DNA of 64,000 nt from Candidatus Segatella albertsiae (GTDB lineage Bacteria > Bacteroidota > Bacteroidia > Bacteroidales > Bacteroidaceae), in assembly GCA_002451555.1 (NCBI GenBank), contig DKCU01000049.1:19977-83976 (forward strand), written 5' to 3'. Within the stretch, counting starts at the first letter, position 1. Each line of letters opens with the position of its first letter. Below, piece after piece: positions 40,887-50,594 of the stretch. The position numbers and the translations under genes are program-made. The notes under the pieces were generated by a model. The model was given only the letters and a program-made list of their open reading frames with translations, had not been told where the DNA came from and made no database searches.

Positions 40887-43800
40887 TTAATAATGTACAA
40901 GATATTGTGTTGTTGAGAAGTTACCATGGATACCAATCCCAGGTCCAATACCTATACCAAATGATTCATATTGGGCACTGGTTGGAAGACCAAGCCAATC
41001 AACACCAACACCATAATCCAAAGAACCCACTCCCAAATTCACTCCTGCATTATATCCTTGTCCCTCCAAAGCCGACAAAGACAAAGGCATATCACCCTTA
41101 TTGACATACATATTGACATTTAAAGACGAAGAGACATCAAATCCCCAAGAAGTGATATCCACACCTTTATCATAATTTATATAAGGATACAATTTACCTG
41201 GTCCCATCATCAAGCCAACATCCCCTCCTAGATGAAACGAACCGATTTGAACAGCTCCACCGACACTCATACTTATCGCATCAGGATTCCACATTCTATA
41301 AGGACCTGAAGAAGCTCCACTACCAACACCTAGCAACCAATATCCAAATGTTTTACGATAACTTAAATCTTTTGCGACACACACAACTGGAGGTAATTGT
41401 CGCTCTATAGTCATTACTTTATTGGATTTTCCATTATGATTAAAAGTTCCAATAGTCATGCCTATACTCAAGCCATCCATGAATTTGTCACCTGTTGCCA
41501 AAGAGCCAATGCCACCACCTATTGAAGCGGCTACCAAAACTCCTTCTGCTCCCAAACGAAGAGACTGAGCGCCGGACCCCATCAGTGACGCAACAGCTCC
41601 ACTTGCCGCACCAGTAAAGAAATTATCACCATTTACCCAATTTAATGTTCCAGAAGTTAGACCATGAGCACCTGCACGTAGTAATTCGTGACCAAAAGTT
41701 CCCAAACCATGTCCAAACAAAGAACCGACCCCATAACTTGCCAATGATGACAAGCCTCCAGATAAGACTCCACGCCAAACAGACTTTCCCGACATTTCTG
41801 CATGCATTGCGCCCATCATTGCACCATACGCCACACTGAAGAACAAAAAATCATCTATGCCAAAGATTTCTCCACTTGGATCTGTATATTTCAAAGGATT
41901 ATTCAAGCAATAGCTATAACGATTGAAGCTTTGGCTATTGTCTGGCATTTGGACATAGTTGTCTGGACTCAGGAAACGACCAAGAATTGGGTCATAGAGA
42001 CGACCTTTCATGTTAATCAAACCACACTCAGTCAGCATTTCATGACCACAATAGCCACGAAGCAAAAAGGACATTTCATCAGTTGCTAAAGTAACAGTCT
42101 GTTTGCCCCAAGCATCATAGCTTGCAGAAAAGACTTTATTGGCATTTTTATCAAAAACATTGACGATACTCCCAAGATTATCTTTAGCTACAATGTAAAA
42201 CTTATAATTGCCATCATTTTCTCTTGTCGCTATTACATTATTTGTCAAATAATAAAAACTAAGATTATTATTTGCAGACACGAACTTTTCATATTCCTCA
42301 TCATAATAGCGACTCCAGAACCTATTACCCAAATTTACATCACGAGGACCTTTTGGGATATAGTCCATATTCCAAAGTTGATTGTCCGGTCCATAAGTAA
42401 ATGCCAATGTCGCCATTGGATTGGCATTTATCTCAACGCTGTCAATTTTGCCCATTTCATTAAATTTGGTATCTAACTCTTGATTTGCAGAATAAGCATC
42501 AATATTATCAATGCTCATCACCGCATGTGGTTTTACACCATACACATAATTTCCAACGTTTGTCTTGCTCAAAATATTACCATTAGCAGCATAAGAAATG
42601 TTAATCGACTCTCCATTTGTTGATTTTGATGATACCAAACGGTCTAAATTGTCATATTCAAACATTTCTTTCTGTGGCAGCATACCAGTACGGGACAAAA
42701 GATTGCCAGTCAGAGAATCGTATTCTAAATCCATACCAAACACGTTTGTTTCGCCTTTCTTTACAAACAAGCCTTTCAAATCAGACTTTTCGTCTAATAC
42801 TCTCCTAAATGTCATTCCATAAGGCAATTGGTGTTCTGCCACAAGGCCATTGTAGCTCATCAAGGAGTCAAGGACAAGGTCCTTAGAATAGACACCCCTT
42901 TGGTAACCATTCTGGTCGTATGAATAAGAAACAGACAAACCACCAGGATAAACAACTTGTGTCAACTGGTTCTTGGCATTATAAGAATACTCCGTCGTGA
43001 AATTTTCATTAGAATAAGCATTACGTACTTTCTTTATCATTCGTCCATACTTGTCATAAGCATATTCCTCGTATTTACCATCACACGAAGCCTTCACTAG
43101 TTTCTGAGTCTCATTGTCTTGATTACCATATTCATAAGAAGTAATCCTTGTACCAACCTGACAAGACTTCACACGCCCCCAATTATCAAAATTGTAATTC
43201 GTCACAATTCCTCTTGCATCAGTTTGCCTCAACAATTTACCATTGGCACCATAAACATAAGTCATTGTTCCCGCATCTGGATCCGTCAAAGAAATTCTAT
43301 TTCCTGCCGCATCATAGTCCATCCTCACTGTTGAGCCACAAGTTGACACCTCAACAGGTTTGCCCATTGAGTTATAAACATAAGACACAGAGGTCAAAGG
43401 ATCCGTAGCATTTTTGACATTTCCCCAGGCATCCGTTGTCTTGACATAAATCTTATCGCCAATAGTTGTTGTGATGGTACGATTATCATAGGCATAGCTC
43501 GTATGTAGATTCTTCTCTTTCAGAATATCTTCTACCAACCGTCCACGAACATCATATCTATAGTTCTCAGTACTTGTCTGCGAACCTTCCCCTTCCTTAA
43601 CAGAAGTTACCTGATTCAGATTATTATAAGTTGTCATTTTTCGATGAGTAACTCCAAGAAGTGCAGGATACTCGCTCCTGACTTCCTGTCCTTTATAATT
43701 ATACCACGTCTTTTCAGTAGGCATACCATCACCTGACTTCACGACGCAATACCTTTCATTCGGAGTACTTCCCCAAATGACGCTATTTGTTTCAACTGCA

Positions 43801-46800
43801 CCTGTCGGCGAAACAGTCTTTATCAAATCACCCCATCCATTATACGTATAAGTTGTCATTAAAGCGGAATTAGAATTGGTAACATCTGTTGCTGTCAAAA
43901 CATTTCCCCACAAATCATGAGTGTATTCTGTGATTGTCGCATCAGGCTTTTGCCAAGTCTTTACCAAATAACGCCCTGTTTGGTCATAACTATACAACTG
44001 AGTGACAGGAACAACACCATTGCCATTATGATAAGAAGACACTATATTTCCAAACTTGTCATAAGCATTAGTTGTAATAAATACCATTGGAGTCTCTGCA
44101 TTGGTAAAGCTTTTGATTATTTGTCCATAGTCATCATATTCATAACTTGTTTTTTGCACGTACTCTTCACTTGCATCCTCATGCTTCTGTATATTCACAA
44201 TCTTCGTTGGAAGATAAGCACCACCTTTTTGAACATAATCTTGATAAGTCACCTTCTTATACATATCCTCACTTCCAAAAGTTGTTTTTTGAGAAGTCAA
44301 ATACCCATGGTTGGTGTCATATTCAAATGTACTGGTGGTAATATTACCATCGTAATCCGTAGAAACTTGTCGAGAAGGATAACTAAAATAAGTATTGTGT
44401 GTTTGAGCAACATCATTACAAGCTACCACTGTACTGCGATAGCCCCCAAGGGTTGTGATTGTTGTAGTTTTCGTAGGTACGTACCCAGACAAGTTCCAAT
44501 CACCAATCATAGTCTCAGCTGTTTCACCACTAGTCTCATTGACAATCTTAGTATGATCAAACCCCAACAAGCCTTTTCCTTGTGTATGTGCTTTCAAGCC
44601 ACCATACAAATAACTTACCGTCACACCATGTGAGATTATCTTTTTAACGACAGGAATAGAAACGCTTACCTCAGCAACAGGGAATGACAGTTTCTTGTTT
44701 TTCTCCAATTTTACATTTGGGTTAGAAGTAACAGAATAATCAATCGTACTTACGCCGCCTAAGCCATCAGTAATTTTTACGACCTTGCCAGAAGCGACTG
44801 TACTGTTTGCGTTAGAATACAAACGCATCTGAACCGCATCAGCAGTGTTCGCTTCATAGATATTTTTGCCATAATTCATCAAACTTGCCACACCAATTCC
44901 TGCAAAATCACCCACCAACAAGTTTCCACTTTGGGCATCGTTCTCATTATCCGTGAATACTTTTTTGTCTAAAGTCAATGTATTTCCAAGAGAGCGAAGC
45001 CAAGCTGTTTGCGTATTTCTAAACGAATAATGATTATGGAAACCACCATGATACTTATAATCCGTTTTTGTCACCAACAAATCGGTTTTACCATCACCAT
45101 CCATATCATAAGGTAACAGGCAAAAACGGTTGTCGTCTTTTCCTGTATTCTTATCCACCATATCCAATTTGATGGCATATTTGACATCAAAGGTTCCATC
45201 TCCATTGTTCAAGGCTAAAGATATATCACCACTTTTTTCGGTATAGACAAAATCCGACAGCCCATCACCATTGAAGTCCCCTTGCTCCATCCTCCACTTA
45301 TCTGCCAAAGAAGTTCCCGTCAAACTATTGGCATTCGTAAATATTTTACTTATATCTCGGCTACCATTATTAAAGAATATCTTATAGCCACCATCATATA
45401 CGACAAGGGCACCTGGCATACCATCATTATTATAATCACCCATAAAAAAACGTCTAGGTTCTTTTGGCAATGGCAAAGAATACTCCTTAAGGTCTAAAAT
45501 ATTGATGTCGCTGTTAGTCATATACCCAAAAGTATAATTGCCATTATTGTTAGCCTTTGTCAGATAAAAGATTTCATCTTTGCCATCATGGTTAACATCC
45601 GCAGTTGCCAACATAGGGGTCTCTGGACTTGTCATATAATAGCTACACTTCCGTAACGTCAACGTGTTGCCCATGATTGCACAAATAAAATATTGCGTAA
45701 CTTTTCCATATTGCATCTGAAGAGTAAGCAATGCATCAGGAAAGCCATCACCATCAATATCCGCAATGGTATTTCCACTTGGCAATATCTTATGCGCATC
45801 ATCGACTCCGCCAGCAGCACATAAAGTATAATCATTTTTAAAATTATACTTGACAGAGCCGTCAGCCAACCGTTCCGATAAGAAAAGATAAGCATGCAAA
45901 TTAGAATTATAGCTATTAGAACTCGTAAAATCCTTAACAACAGCTACTTTAATAACATCATCAACACCATCTCCATTCAAATCACGAGACATAAAGCTTT
46001 TGTTGACTATCTCTTGAAGAGGACTTTTCGCCTCAATGTCAATTTGTGGAAGAGTTACATTCTGAGAAGTACCTGACAAGCCCTTCCAATTCAAGGCAAT
46101 CGGATTCAAATATTCGCCATTTCCATTACTTACATTAACTTTCACCAAACGTGAATATCTCACTTTAGAAGCGTCTGCTAAAGAATCGTAAACACATTCA
46201 TACTTACGATAAATCTGCCCACTATTCCCTTCTGTCGTTATTTGTTTCAATCTAACATCCACACAACCTTTCACTCCACCAACATTTGACAACTGAGTAT
46301 TGGGGTTTTTAATATTTTCGTACGAAAGGTGGATTTGATTTACAGAGCCACCAGACATTCCATAAACAACCAAACAGAGATAAATCTGCAAGTTTGATTT
46401 CGCATAAATATAATTAATAAAACGCCCTTGCGAATCGAAAGTCTTACTCAAATACCAAGTATGGGAATAAGTAGAGCCAGCCTTACTAAATGACAATCTA
46501 GCATCGTTTCCATTTCCATAATAGTAGGTCATTCCATCATTCGTTGTAACTTCTATCCAGGTTGTATATGAAGTTCCATGAAAAAGGACTTTAGTAAAAG
46601 GGTCTCCTTCTACAACATAGACTGCCCCTTCTTGTCCTTTGGTTCCAGATTGATAAATCAACCGCTTTCCATCCAAGAAATAAGCATCATCGTTTGCATA
46701 TTTAACCCCAGATGCCGTACCATCATGATATATATCCTTACACCCACGTGTAATCACAGACAAGCCCGATACATTACAACCATAGCCAACATACCCATAA

Positions 46801-47030
46801 CCAGACTGACTATTATACACCAAAGACAAATTAGGTGTCATCTTGCCATAACCTTTTGGGCAACTAATAGGGATTGTATAAGTCGCTGCACCTGTCGCAG
46901 AAACTTCCAGTACACCCTTTGGAGTACCAACACTCTTGCTTGTAGATATGTTATCCGCAAACACAAACGAAAATTGCATCAACACCAACAGCATTGTCAG
47001 TATTGAATAAAAAAGTATTCTTTGTCTCAT
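40887..47030 (-). CDS. Giant secreted SpvB/FG-GAP/RHS-repeat protein (cassette 2)
   Basis: A 2047-residue exported protein. After the signal peptide (ends SFVFA) comes an SpvB-like N-terminal region (about 30-330; ATYTIPISCPKGYGKMTPNL). A string of FG-GAP/VCBS calcium-type repeats follows (about 345-690; DLNGDGVDDVI, DIDGDGFPDAL, DFNGDGLSDFV, DMDGDGKTDLL). YD/RHS repeats run from about 900 to the RHS core, which ends with NPLKYTDPSGE (E1721). The last 325 residues hold a Gly/Ala-rich segment and then glycine-rich alternating strands (GGAVQIGSFHLGGDVGLMMG, FGIGIGPGIGIHG). The order recalls TcB/TcC toxin shells. The core normally marks the start of a variable effector tip; here no known toxin domain is recognised. 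Confidence 0.87.
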   Translation of the reverse strand: MRQRILFYSILTMLLVLMQFSFVFADNISTSKSVGTPKGVLEVSATGAATYTIPISCPKGYGKMTPNLSLVYNSQSGYGYVGYGCNVSGLSVITRGCKDIYHDGTASGVKYANDDAYFLDGKRLIYQSGTKGQEGAVYVVEGDPFTKVLFHGTSYTTWIEVTTNDGMTYYYGNGNDARLSFSKAGSTYSHTWYLSKTFDSQGRFINYIYAKSNLQIYLCLVVYGMSGGSVNQIHLSYENIKNPNTQLSNVGGVKGCVDVRLKQITTEGNSGQIYRKYECVYDSLADASKVRYSRLVKVNVSNGNGEYLNPIALNWKGLSGTSQNVTLPQIDIEAKSPLQEIVNKSFMSRDLNGDGVDDVIKVAVVKDFTSSNSYNSNLHAYLFLSERLADGSVKYNFKNDYTLCAAGGVDDAHKILPSGNTIADIDGDGFPDALLTLQMQYGKVTQYFICAIMGNTLTLRKCSYYMTSPETPMLATADVNHDGKDEIFYLTKANNNGNYTFGYMTNSDINILDLKEYSLPLPKEPRRFFMGDYNNDGMPGALVVYDGGYKIFFNNGSRDISKIFTNANSLTGTSLADKWRMEQGDFNGDGLSDFVYTEKSGDISLALNNGDGTFDVKYAIKLDMVDKNTGKDDNRFCLLPYDMDGDGKTDLLVTKTDYKYHGGFHNHYSFRNTQTAWLRSLGNTLTLDKKVFTDNENDAQSGNLLVGDFAGIGVASLMNYGKNIYEANTADAVQMRLYSNANSTVASGKVVKITDGLGGVSTIDYSVTSNPNVKLEKNKKLSFPVAEVSVSIPVVKKIISHGVTVSYLYGGLKAHTQGKGLLGFDHTKIVNETSGETAETMIGDWNLSGYVPTKTTTITTLGGYRSTVVACNDVAQTHNTYFSYPSRQVSTDYDGNITTSTFEYDTNHGYLTSQKTTFGSEDMYKKVTYQDYVQKGGAYLPTKIVNIQKHEDASEEYVQKTSYEYDDYGQIIKSFTNAETPMVFITTNAYDKFGNIVSSYHNGNGVVPVTQLYSYDQTGRYLVKTWQKPDATITEYTHDLWGNVLTATDVTNSNSALMTTYTYNGWGDLIKTVSPTGAVETNSVIWGSTPNERYCVVKSGDGMPTEKTWYNYKGQEVRSEYPALLGVTHRKMTTYNNLNQVTSVKEGEGSQTSTENYRYDVRGRLVEDILKEKNLHTSYAYDNRTITTTIGDKIYVKTTDAWGNVKNATDPLTSVSYVYNSMGKPVEVSTCGSTVRMDYDAAGNRISLTDPDAGTMTYVYGANGKLLRQTDARGIVTNYNFDNWGRVKSCQVGTRITSYEYGNQDNETQKLVKASCDGKYEEYAYDKYGRMIKKVRNAYSNENFTTEYSYNAKNQLTQVVYPGGLSVSYSYDQNGYQRGVYSKDLVLDSLMSYNGLVAEHQLPYGMTFRRVLDEKSDLKGLFVKKGETNVFGMDLEYDSLTGNLLSRTGMLPQKEMFEYDNLDRLVSSKSTNGESINISYAANGNILSKTNVGNYVYGVKPHAVMSIDNIDAYSANQELDTKFNEMGKIDSVEINANPMATLAFTYGPDNQLWNMDYIPKGPRDVNLGNRFWSRYYDEEYEKFVSANNNLSFYYLTNNVIATRENDGNYKFYIVAKDNLGSIVNVFDKNANKVFSASYDAWGKQTVTLATDEMSFLLRGYCGHEMLTECGLINMKGRLYDPILGRFLSPDNYVQMPDNSQSFNRYSYCLNNPLKYTDPSGEIFGIDDFLFFSVAYGAMMGAMHAEMSGKSVWRGVLSGGLSSLASYGVGSLFGHGLGTFGHELLRAGAHGLTSGTLNWVNGDNFFTGAASGAVASLMGSGAQSLRLGAEGVLVAASIGGGIGSLATGDKFMDGLSIGMTIGTFNHNGKSNKVMTIERQLPPVVCVAKDLSYRKTFGYWLLGVGSGASSGPYRMWNPDAISMSVGGAVQIGSFHLGGDVGLMMGPGKLYPYINYDKGVDITSWGFDVSSSLNVNMYVNKGDMPLSLSALEGQGYNAGVNLGVGSLDYGVGVDWLGLPTSAQYESFGIGIGPGIGIHGNFSTTQYLVHY

Positions 47031-47034
47031 GATA

Positions 47035-47460
47035 TTATTCCTTTATAATTTTCCAACTACTAGAAGACTCACCTATGTTTATACGAAGCACATAGATACC
47101 ACTGACACTAGAGCTAATATCCACATCGGCCATACTGTTCACGATAGGGCAACAAGCGATTTTAGCCCCCGAGAGTGAATATACAACTATATTTCCAGTT
47201 ACCTGCTCCTTACAATTAAGCAACTCTACACGTAGTACTCCCTTTGTTGGATTGGAAGAAATCTTAATTTGCCGGTCTGAAATCATATCAGAGAACGAAG
47301 CAGACCGTTTTTTAGCCTTACTATGAGATTGACTCATGACAATTTCTCTTTTGACCCGATTACCTGCTTCATCATAACTGAAGCCTATCTTGTTTTGGGC
47401 ATGCAAGCCCAAAACACAAGATAGAAAAGAGAACAATAGTAATTTAGTTTTAAGCTTCAT
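47035..47460 (-). CDS. YD-repeat peptide fused to a T9SS (Por) C-terminal sorting domain
   Basis: A 141-residue exported protein: signal peptide ending LGLHAQ, then one RHS-like YD unit (FSYDEAGNRVKRE, about 27-39) and a basic linker. It ends in a complete Por-type C-terminal sorting domain (about 63-141): ISSNPTKGVLRVEL, GNIVVYSLSGAKI, SGIYVLRINIG, SSWKIIKE. It sits 4 nt upstream of the RHS gene and 15 nt after the small secreted protein, so it is part of the same operon. It may escort the RHS shell to the type IX secretion system by supplying the missing sorting tail; that is inference. Confidence 0.8.
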   Translation of the reverse strand: MKLKTKLLLFSFLSCVLGLHAQNKIGFSYDEAGNRVKREIVMSQSHSKAKKRSASFSDMISDRQIKISSNPTKGVLRVELLNCKEQVTGNIVVYSLSGAKIACCPIVNSMADVDISSSVSGIYVLRINIGESSSSWKIIKE

Positions 47461-47475
47461 AAACTTTGCGAAATT

Positions 47476-47829
47476 TTAGTACAACATTCCCACTAACTCT
47501 ACATCATTATAACTGACCTCCACAATGGATCCATCAGCTGGAACTACCATGTCATTCTCAGAGCCTACGACAACTGTCTGAGAAAGGGTATTGCCATCCA
47601 CATCCTTGATTGTGATTGTTATCATCAACTCAGCTTCCGCATTAATATGCAGGACATCGTTTTCTTGATAGAGGTTCACAAGTTCCTTGGCTGGAACACG
47701 ATGTGGTTTATGGGTACTAAACCACCCATTTGCCGTTGGTCTCATAACAACTCGCTTTCCATTTCTATTGGAAGCACTAACACTCATTACTAGCCCCAAA
47801 GCTAGAAGTAATAGGATTACCTTTTTCAT
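47476..47829 (-). CDS. Small secreted beta-sandwich protein (DUF3244-like), cassette 2
   Basis: A 117-residue exported protein (signal peptide ends MSVSAS). The domain VLHINAEAELMITITIKDVDGNTLSQTVVVGSE...VEVSYNDVELVGMLY has the strand pattern of DUF3244/Ig-like proteins. It is the first gene of the RHS operon and mirrors the 124-residue protein of cassette 1, which also follows a TPR regulator. A TACTTTTG box lies about 30 nt upstream. Function unknown; the repeated genomic position is the strongest hint. Confidence 0.7.
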   Translation of the reverse strand: MKKVILLLLALGLVMSVSASNRNGKRVVMRPTANGWFSTHKPHRVPAKELVNLYQENDVLHINAEAELMITITIKDVDGNTLSQTVVVGSENDMVVPADGSIVEVSYNDVELVGMLY

Positions 47830-47858
47830 ACTTTTTAGGTTTTAAATATTTGATTGCG

Positions 47859-47894
47859 CAAAAGTATGAAAAAAAAGAAGAAAAACCTTCCAAA
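47859..47894 (-). promoter_or_regulatory. Predicted promoter of the cassette 2 operon
   Basis: Minus strand TACTTTTG (47859-47866) with TTTG (47891-47894) 24 nt upstream, a few nt longer than the usual spacer. The leader would be about 25 nt. Confidence 0.5.
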
Positions 47895-47941
47895 CGGAGT
47901 TCGCATTCACATTCGCATTTCAAAAATGCCGATTTCATCGT

Positions 47942-49495
47942 CTAAAGTATCCCTAAGAAATCATCCAAATCTTCTGCACTTCCCTTATTTCCCGTTATCT
48001 TCTCATAAAGGCGCTGCTTTGTTGTTGAAATGGTAGAAGCAGCTCTGCTGGTCAATACTGCGATTTTAGATGTTGGCATTTTTATCTTGACTAGCAGACA
48101 TACATGAAACTGCTGGCTAGACAATTTCTTGCAACTAAATAATTTTTCTTTGAAATTCGGATAAAGCTGTTCCACTTCCTTCTCCAACCTTACCCAATCA
48201 TCATCTGTCAGATGTCGATTTTTTGTGGCATAATAATTCCATTTGACTGTGGAAAGATTTGTCTTATCCGATGTTTTCCCTATAGCCATCAGTCTCAAAT
48301 CTTTGATTTTATTCTGGAGTTTCAACTTCTTGACAACACTCAACGCACAATAGGAGGAAAACAAGGAAATTATTATTACAATACAAACAATTAACAGCAA
48401 CAACCCAAGCTGCTTATTTTTGTTTTGTATTTCCAAATCACTTACTTTCTCTATTTGATGAGCGTAATCAAACAAGGCTTGACCTTTTGCCATTTGTTCT
48501 TTTGCACCAATCTGTTTTAAAGAATCCGACACATCAAAATACTCAGCTGCATATTCGTTTGTCCGTTGAACATCTTGCCGTTCGCCATATATCCCTATTA
48601 ATCTTCTTAAAATTTCAAGTTTAAAAGTTCCTTCTGAAATAGGCAATATCTTTTGGAGCAAAGTTGCAGCCAAACTTTCATTACCTGCCATCTGATAATA
48701 AACTGCCTTTACATATATCTCCTCGGCATCACCGTTATTTGATATAAAATTTGCCAAAGACATATATTTCACTACAGAGTCGGGATTATTATCCAAATAG
48801 CAATTTGCCATTTGAAGATATATTTCATGCTCCAACTCTTTTTCTTTGAGTTCTTTCGCTAGAGGTATTGCGCGATTATAAACTAGCAGTGAACTATCCA
48901 TACGACCTAAATAATCATAAGAAAGCCCGATGTCTCTCAAATCATACAACAAGCCCTTCTTGTTTTTCAATATGCTATCACAACGATAGGATTCTTTGAA
49001 AAAAGAAATAGCCAAACTTAGATTTTCCTCATGCCCAAAGATTTCTCCTAGCTGAGCATTGGTTATTCCTCGTAGTCTTATATCATCATGCCTATCTAAC
49101 AAAGCCAAGACTTTTCGAAAATTTCTTAAAGCAGATGGATAATCCATCATATCACTTTGTTTCCTTCCCAACACATAATACGCCCTTGTCAACAAGTGTT
49201 CATCATTATTGGATTTATAAAAGTCCAACAAAGCACGAATACTATCCAAGCTTTCCAAAGGCATATACAACTTATCTTTCGTCATCATCTTTAGCAGACG
49301 AAGATACATCATATTCTCTCTTCTTGTCGTATCTAAATTGCTTCCTATAGAATCCAACTTAGCCAAAGCTATTTTTGGATTTGAATTAATCAAACTATCA
49401 ACCTCTACCAAAGACTTTGGGTACTGATGCTGACAGGCATTAACAATTGCCAACAAGACAAATGCTCCTATAAATAGAATGACTTTATTTTTCAT
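47942..49495 (-). CDS. Membrane-anchored TPR regulator with C-terminal HTH-like segment (cassette 2)
   Basis: A 517-residue protein with a lipoprotein-like start (LLAIVNACQHQ) and about 320 residues of TPR-like repeats (YYVLGRKQSDMMDYPSALRNFRKV, LAISFFKESYRCDSILKNKKG). One strong membrane helix lies near 357-380 (LGLLLLIVCIVIIISLFSSY), then a short coiled coil. The C-terminal helical segment LSSQQFHVCLLVKIKMPTSKIAVLTSRAASTISTTKQRLYEKI resembles a LuxR-type HTH. It has the same layout as 25175-26821 and the same position relative to a small secreted beta protein. I infer it senses an envelope signal and controls the RHS operon downstream. Confidence 0.78.
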   Translation of the reverse strand: MKNKVILFIGAFVLLAIVNACQHQYPKSLVEVDSLINSNPKIALAKLDSIGSNLDTTRRENMMYLRLLKMMTKDKLYMPLESLDSIRALLDFYKSNNDEHLLTRAYYVLGRKQSDMMDYPSALRNFRKVLALLDRHDDIRLRGITNAQLGEIFGHEENLSLAISFFKESYRCDSILKNKKGLLYDLRDIGLSYDYLGRMDSSLLVYNRAIPLAKELKEKELEHEIYLQMANCYLDNNPDSVVKYMSLANFISNNGDAEEIYVKAVYYQMAGNESLAATLLQKILPISEGTFKLEILRRLIGIYGERQDVQRTNEYAAEYFDVSDSLKQIGAKEQMAKGQALFDYAHQIEKVSDLEIQNKNKQLGLLLLIVCIVIIISLFSSYCALSVVKKLKLQNKIKDLRLMAIGKTSDKTNLSTVKWNYYATKNRHLTDDDWVRLEKEVEQLYPNFKEKLFSCKKLSSQQFHVCLLVKIKMPTSKIAVLTSRAASTISTTKQRLYEKITGNKGSAEDLDDFLGIL

Positions 49496-49519
49496 AATCT
49501 ACAAGAACAAAAAGCAACA

Positions 49520-49564
49520 ACTCCCATTTCCTCACCGACATGAAATCGGTCAAGAAATGGGAGT
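49520..49564 (-). terminator. Terminator after the acyltransferase pair
   Basis: ACTCCCATTTC (49520-49530) pairs with GAAATGGGAGT (49554-49564), with an inner ACCGA/TCGGT stem in the loop. It lies 15 nt past the stop of the GNAT gene. Confidence 0.8.
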
Positions 49565-49578
49565 ATTGCATATCATGG

Positions 49579-50574
49579 TTAATTTCCTTTTTCCTTATAA
49601 ATCACATTATTGGCTCCGCTTGTAATCTTCAAAGCCTCAGGGTGTTCCGCAATAAATGTATTGATGTGGCGCACACGTTTTTCTTCCAAAATCTCATCGA
49701 CAGCTATCAAGATACCCGTCTCCTCAACATCGCCGAAACCATAGTTGATGGCGGTACCAAAAAGCTTCATGGTAGGACTGAGATTCATATAGGCATTCAC
49801 CAAAGGAGGTATATTGAACCCCAGCTTACGAATCTCACCATTCAAGATGCGATAGTCAGCCTTGAAATCATCCTCCGTAAAAATAGCAGCCATCTCAGAC
49901 TCTGGAGTATCTAACTTCAAAGGCTTCATCGGGATCACCAAATTCTCCTTGTCATCGAAATGCTTCTTGAGAAAATAGAGTATCATGTCTCGACCTCGAC
50001 GAATATAAGAAGGATACATCGTCATCTTGCCAAAGAAATACTTCAAGTCTGGATAAAGCACTGTCAAAGCACCCAAACCATCCCATAGATTATCCAGGGC
50101 AAAAATACTCTTGGTGTTTTTACGGACATTCTGATATTCCAACGAGACAAAAGAGCGACCCAACTCTACCGTATAAGGCATATACTCCTTCAAGAACTTA
50201 TCGGAGAAATGAAACATATGGCTCGTTGCCAACTTTGGTTGTCCTTTCTCATCCAACTGCCAATCCTTACCCAACAGATAACGATAGCCACCGATAATCT
50301 CGTCAGCCTCAGGATTCCAAACTATCAGTTGTTTGTAGCAATTGTCACCAAAGTCAAACTCGTCCAGGTCCATCGACTTTCCCGAGCCTCCACCGGCCGT
50401 GCGAAAAGCTATCTCACGAAGACGGCCTATTTCTTTCAACACATTTGGAGAGTCATTCGCCGTAACGATATAGATTTCGTTATGGCTCTTATTGGTCATG
50501 CGGAGTTGCTTGTCGGGAGTCAGCTCACTCTTCAGCAACGCCTTGTCTATTGGTTGTATAATCTCTTCTTCCAT
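49579..50574 (-). CDS. glsB: GNAT-family N-acyltransferase, GlsB-like
   Basis: A 331-residue acyltransferase of the OlsB/hemolysin-associated GNAT type. Visible blocks are VLKEIGRLREIAFRTAGGGSGKSMDLDEFD, IIGGYRYL and YTVELGRSFVSLEYQNVRKN, which match the acyl-carrier-dependent N-acyltransferase core. In Bacteroides thetaiotaomicron the related pair GlsB/GlsA makes glycine lipids, GlsB adding the N-linked 3-hydroxy fatty acid to glycine. It lies 20 nt after the second acyltransferase, as in that pair. The gene name is assigned by similarity and gene order, so it is moderately certain. Confidence 0.75.
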   Translation of the reverse strand: MEEEIIQPIDKALLKSELTPDKQLRMTNKSHNEIYIVTANDSPNVLKEIGRLREIAFRTAGGGSGKSMDLDEFDFGDNCYKQLIVWNPEADEIIGGYRYLLGKDWQLDEKGQPKLATSHMFHFSDKFLKEYMPYTVELGRSFVSLEYQNVRKNTKSIFALDNLWDGLGALTVLYPDLKYFFGKMTMYPSYIRRGRDMILYFLKKHFDDKENLVIPMKPLKLDTPESEMAAIFTEDDFKADYRILNGEIRKLGFNIPPLVNAYMNLSPTMKLFGTAINYGFGDVEETGILIAVDEILEEKRVRHINTFIAEHPEALKITSGANNVIYKEKGN

Positions 50575-50594
50575 CTTTGTTTTATAAAGATACT

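Noticed and set aside
43917..44633. Plus-strand open frame inside the RHS gene
   Set aside because: Antisense to repetitive RHS codons; Cys/Ile/Ser-rich with no recognisable domain, signal or start context.
25000..49500. Integrated phage or transposon carrying the accessory cassettes
   Set aside because: No integrase, transposase, attachment-site duplication or terminal inverted repeat was seen, and housekeeping genes (dut, dgt, EnvC-like) lie between the cassettes.
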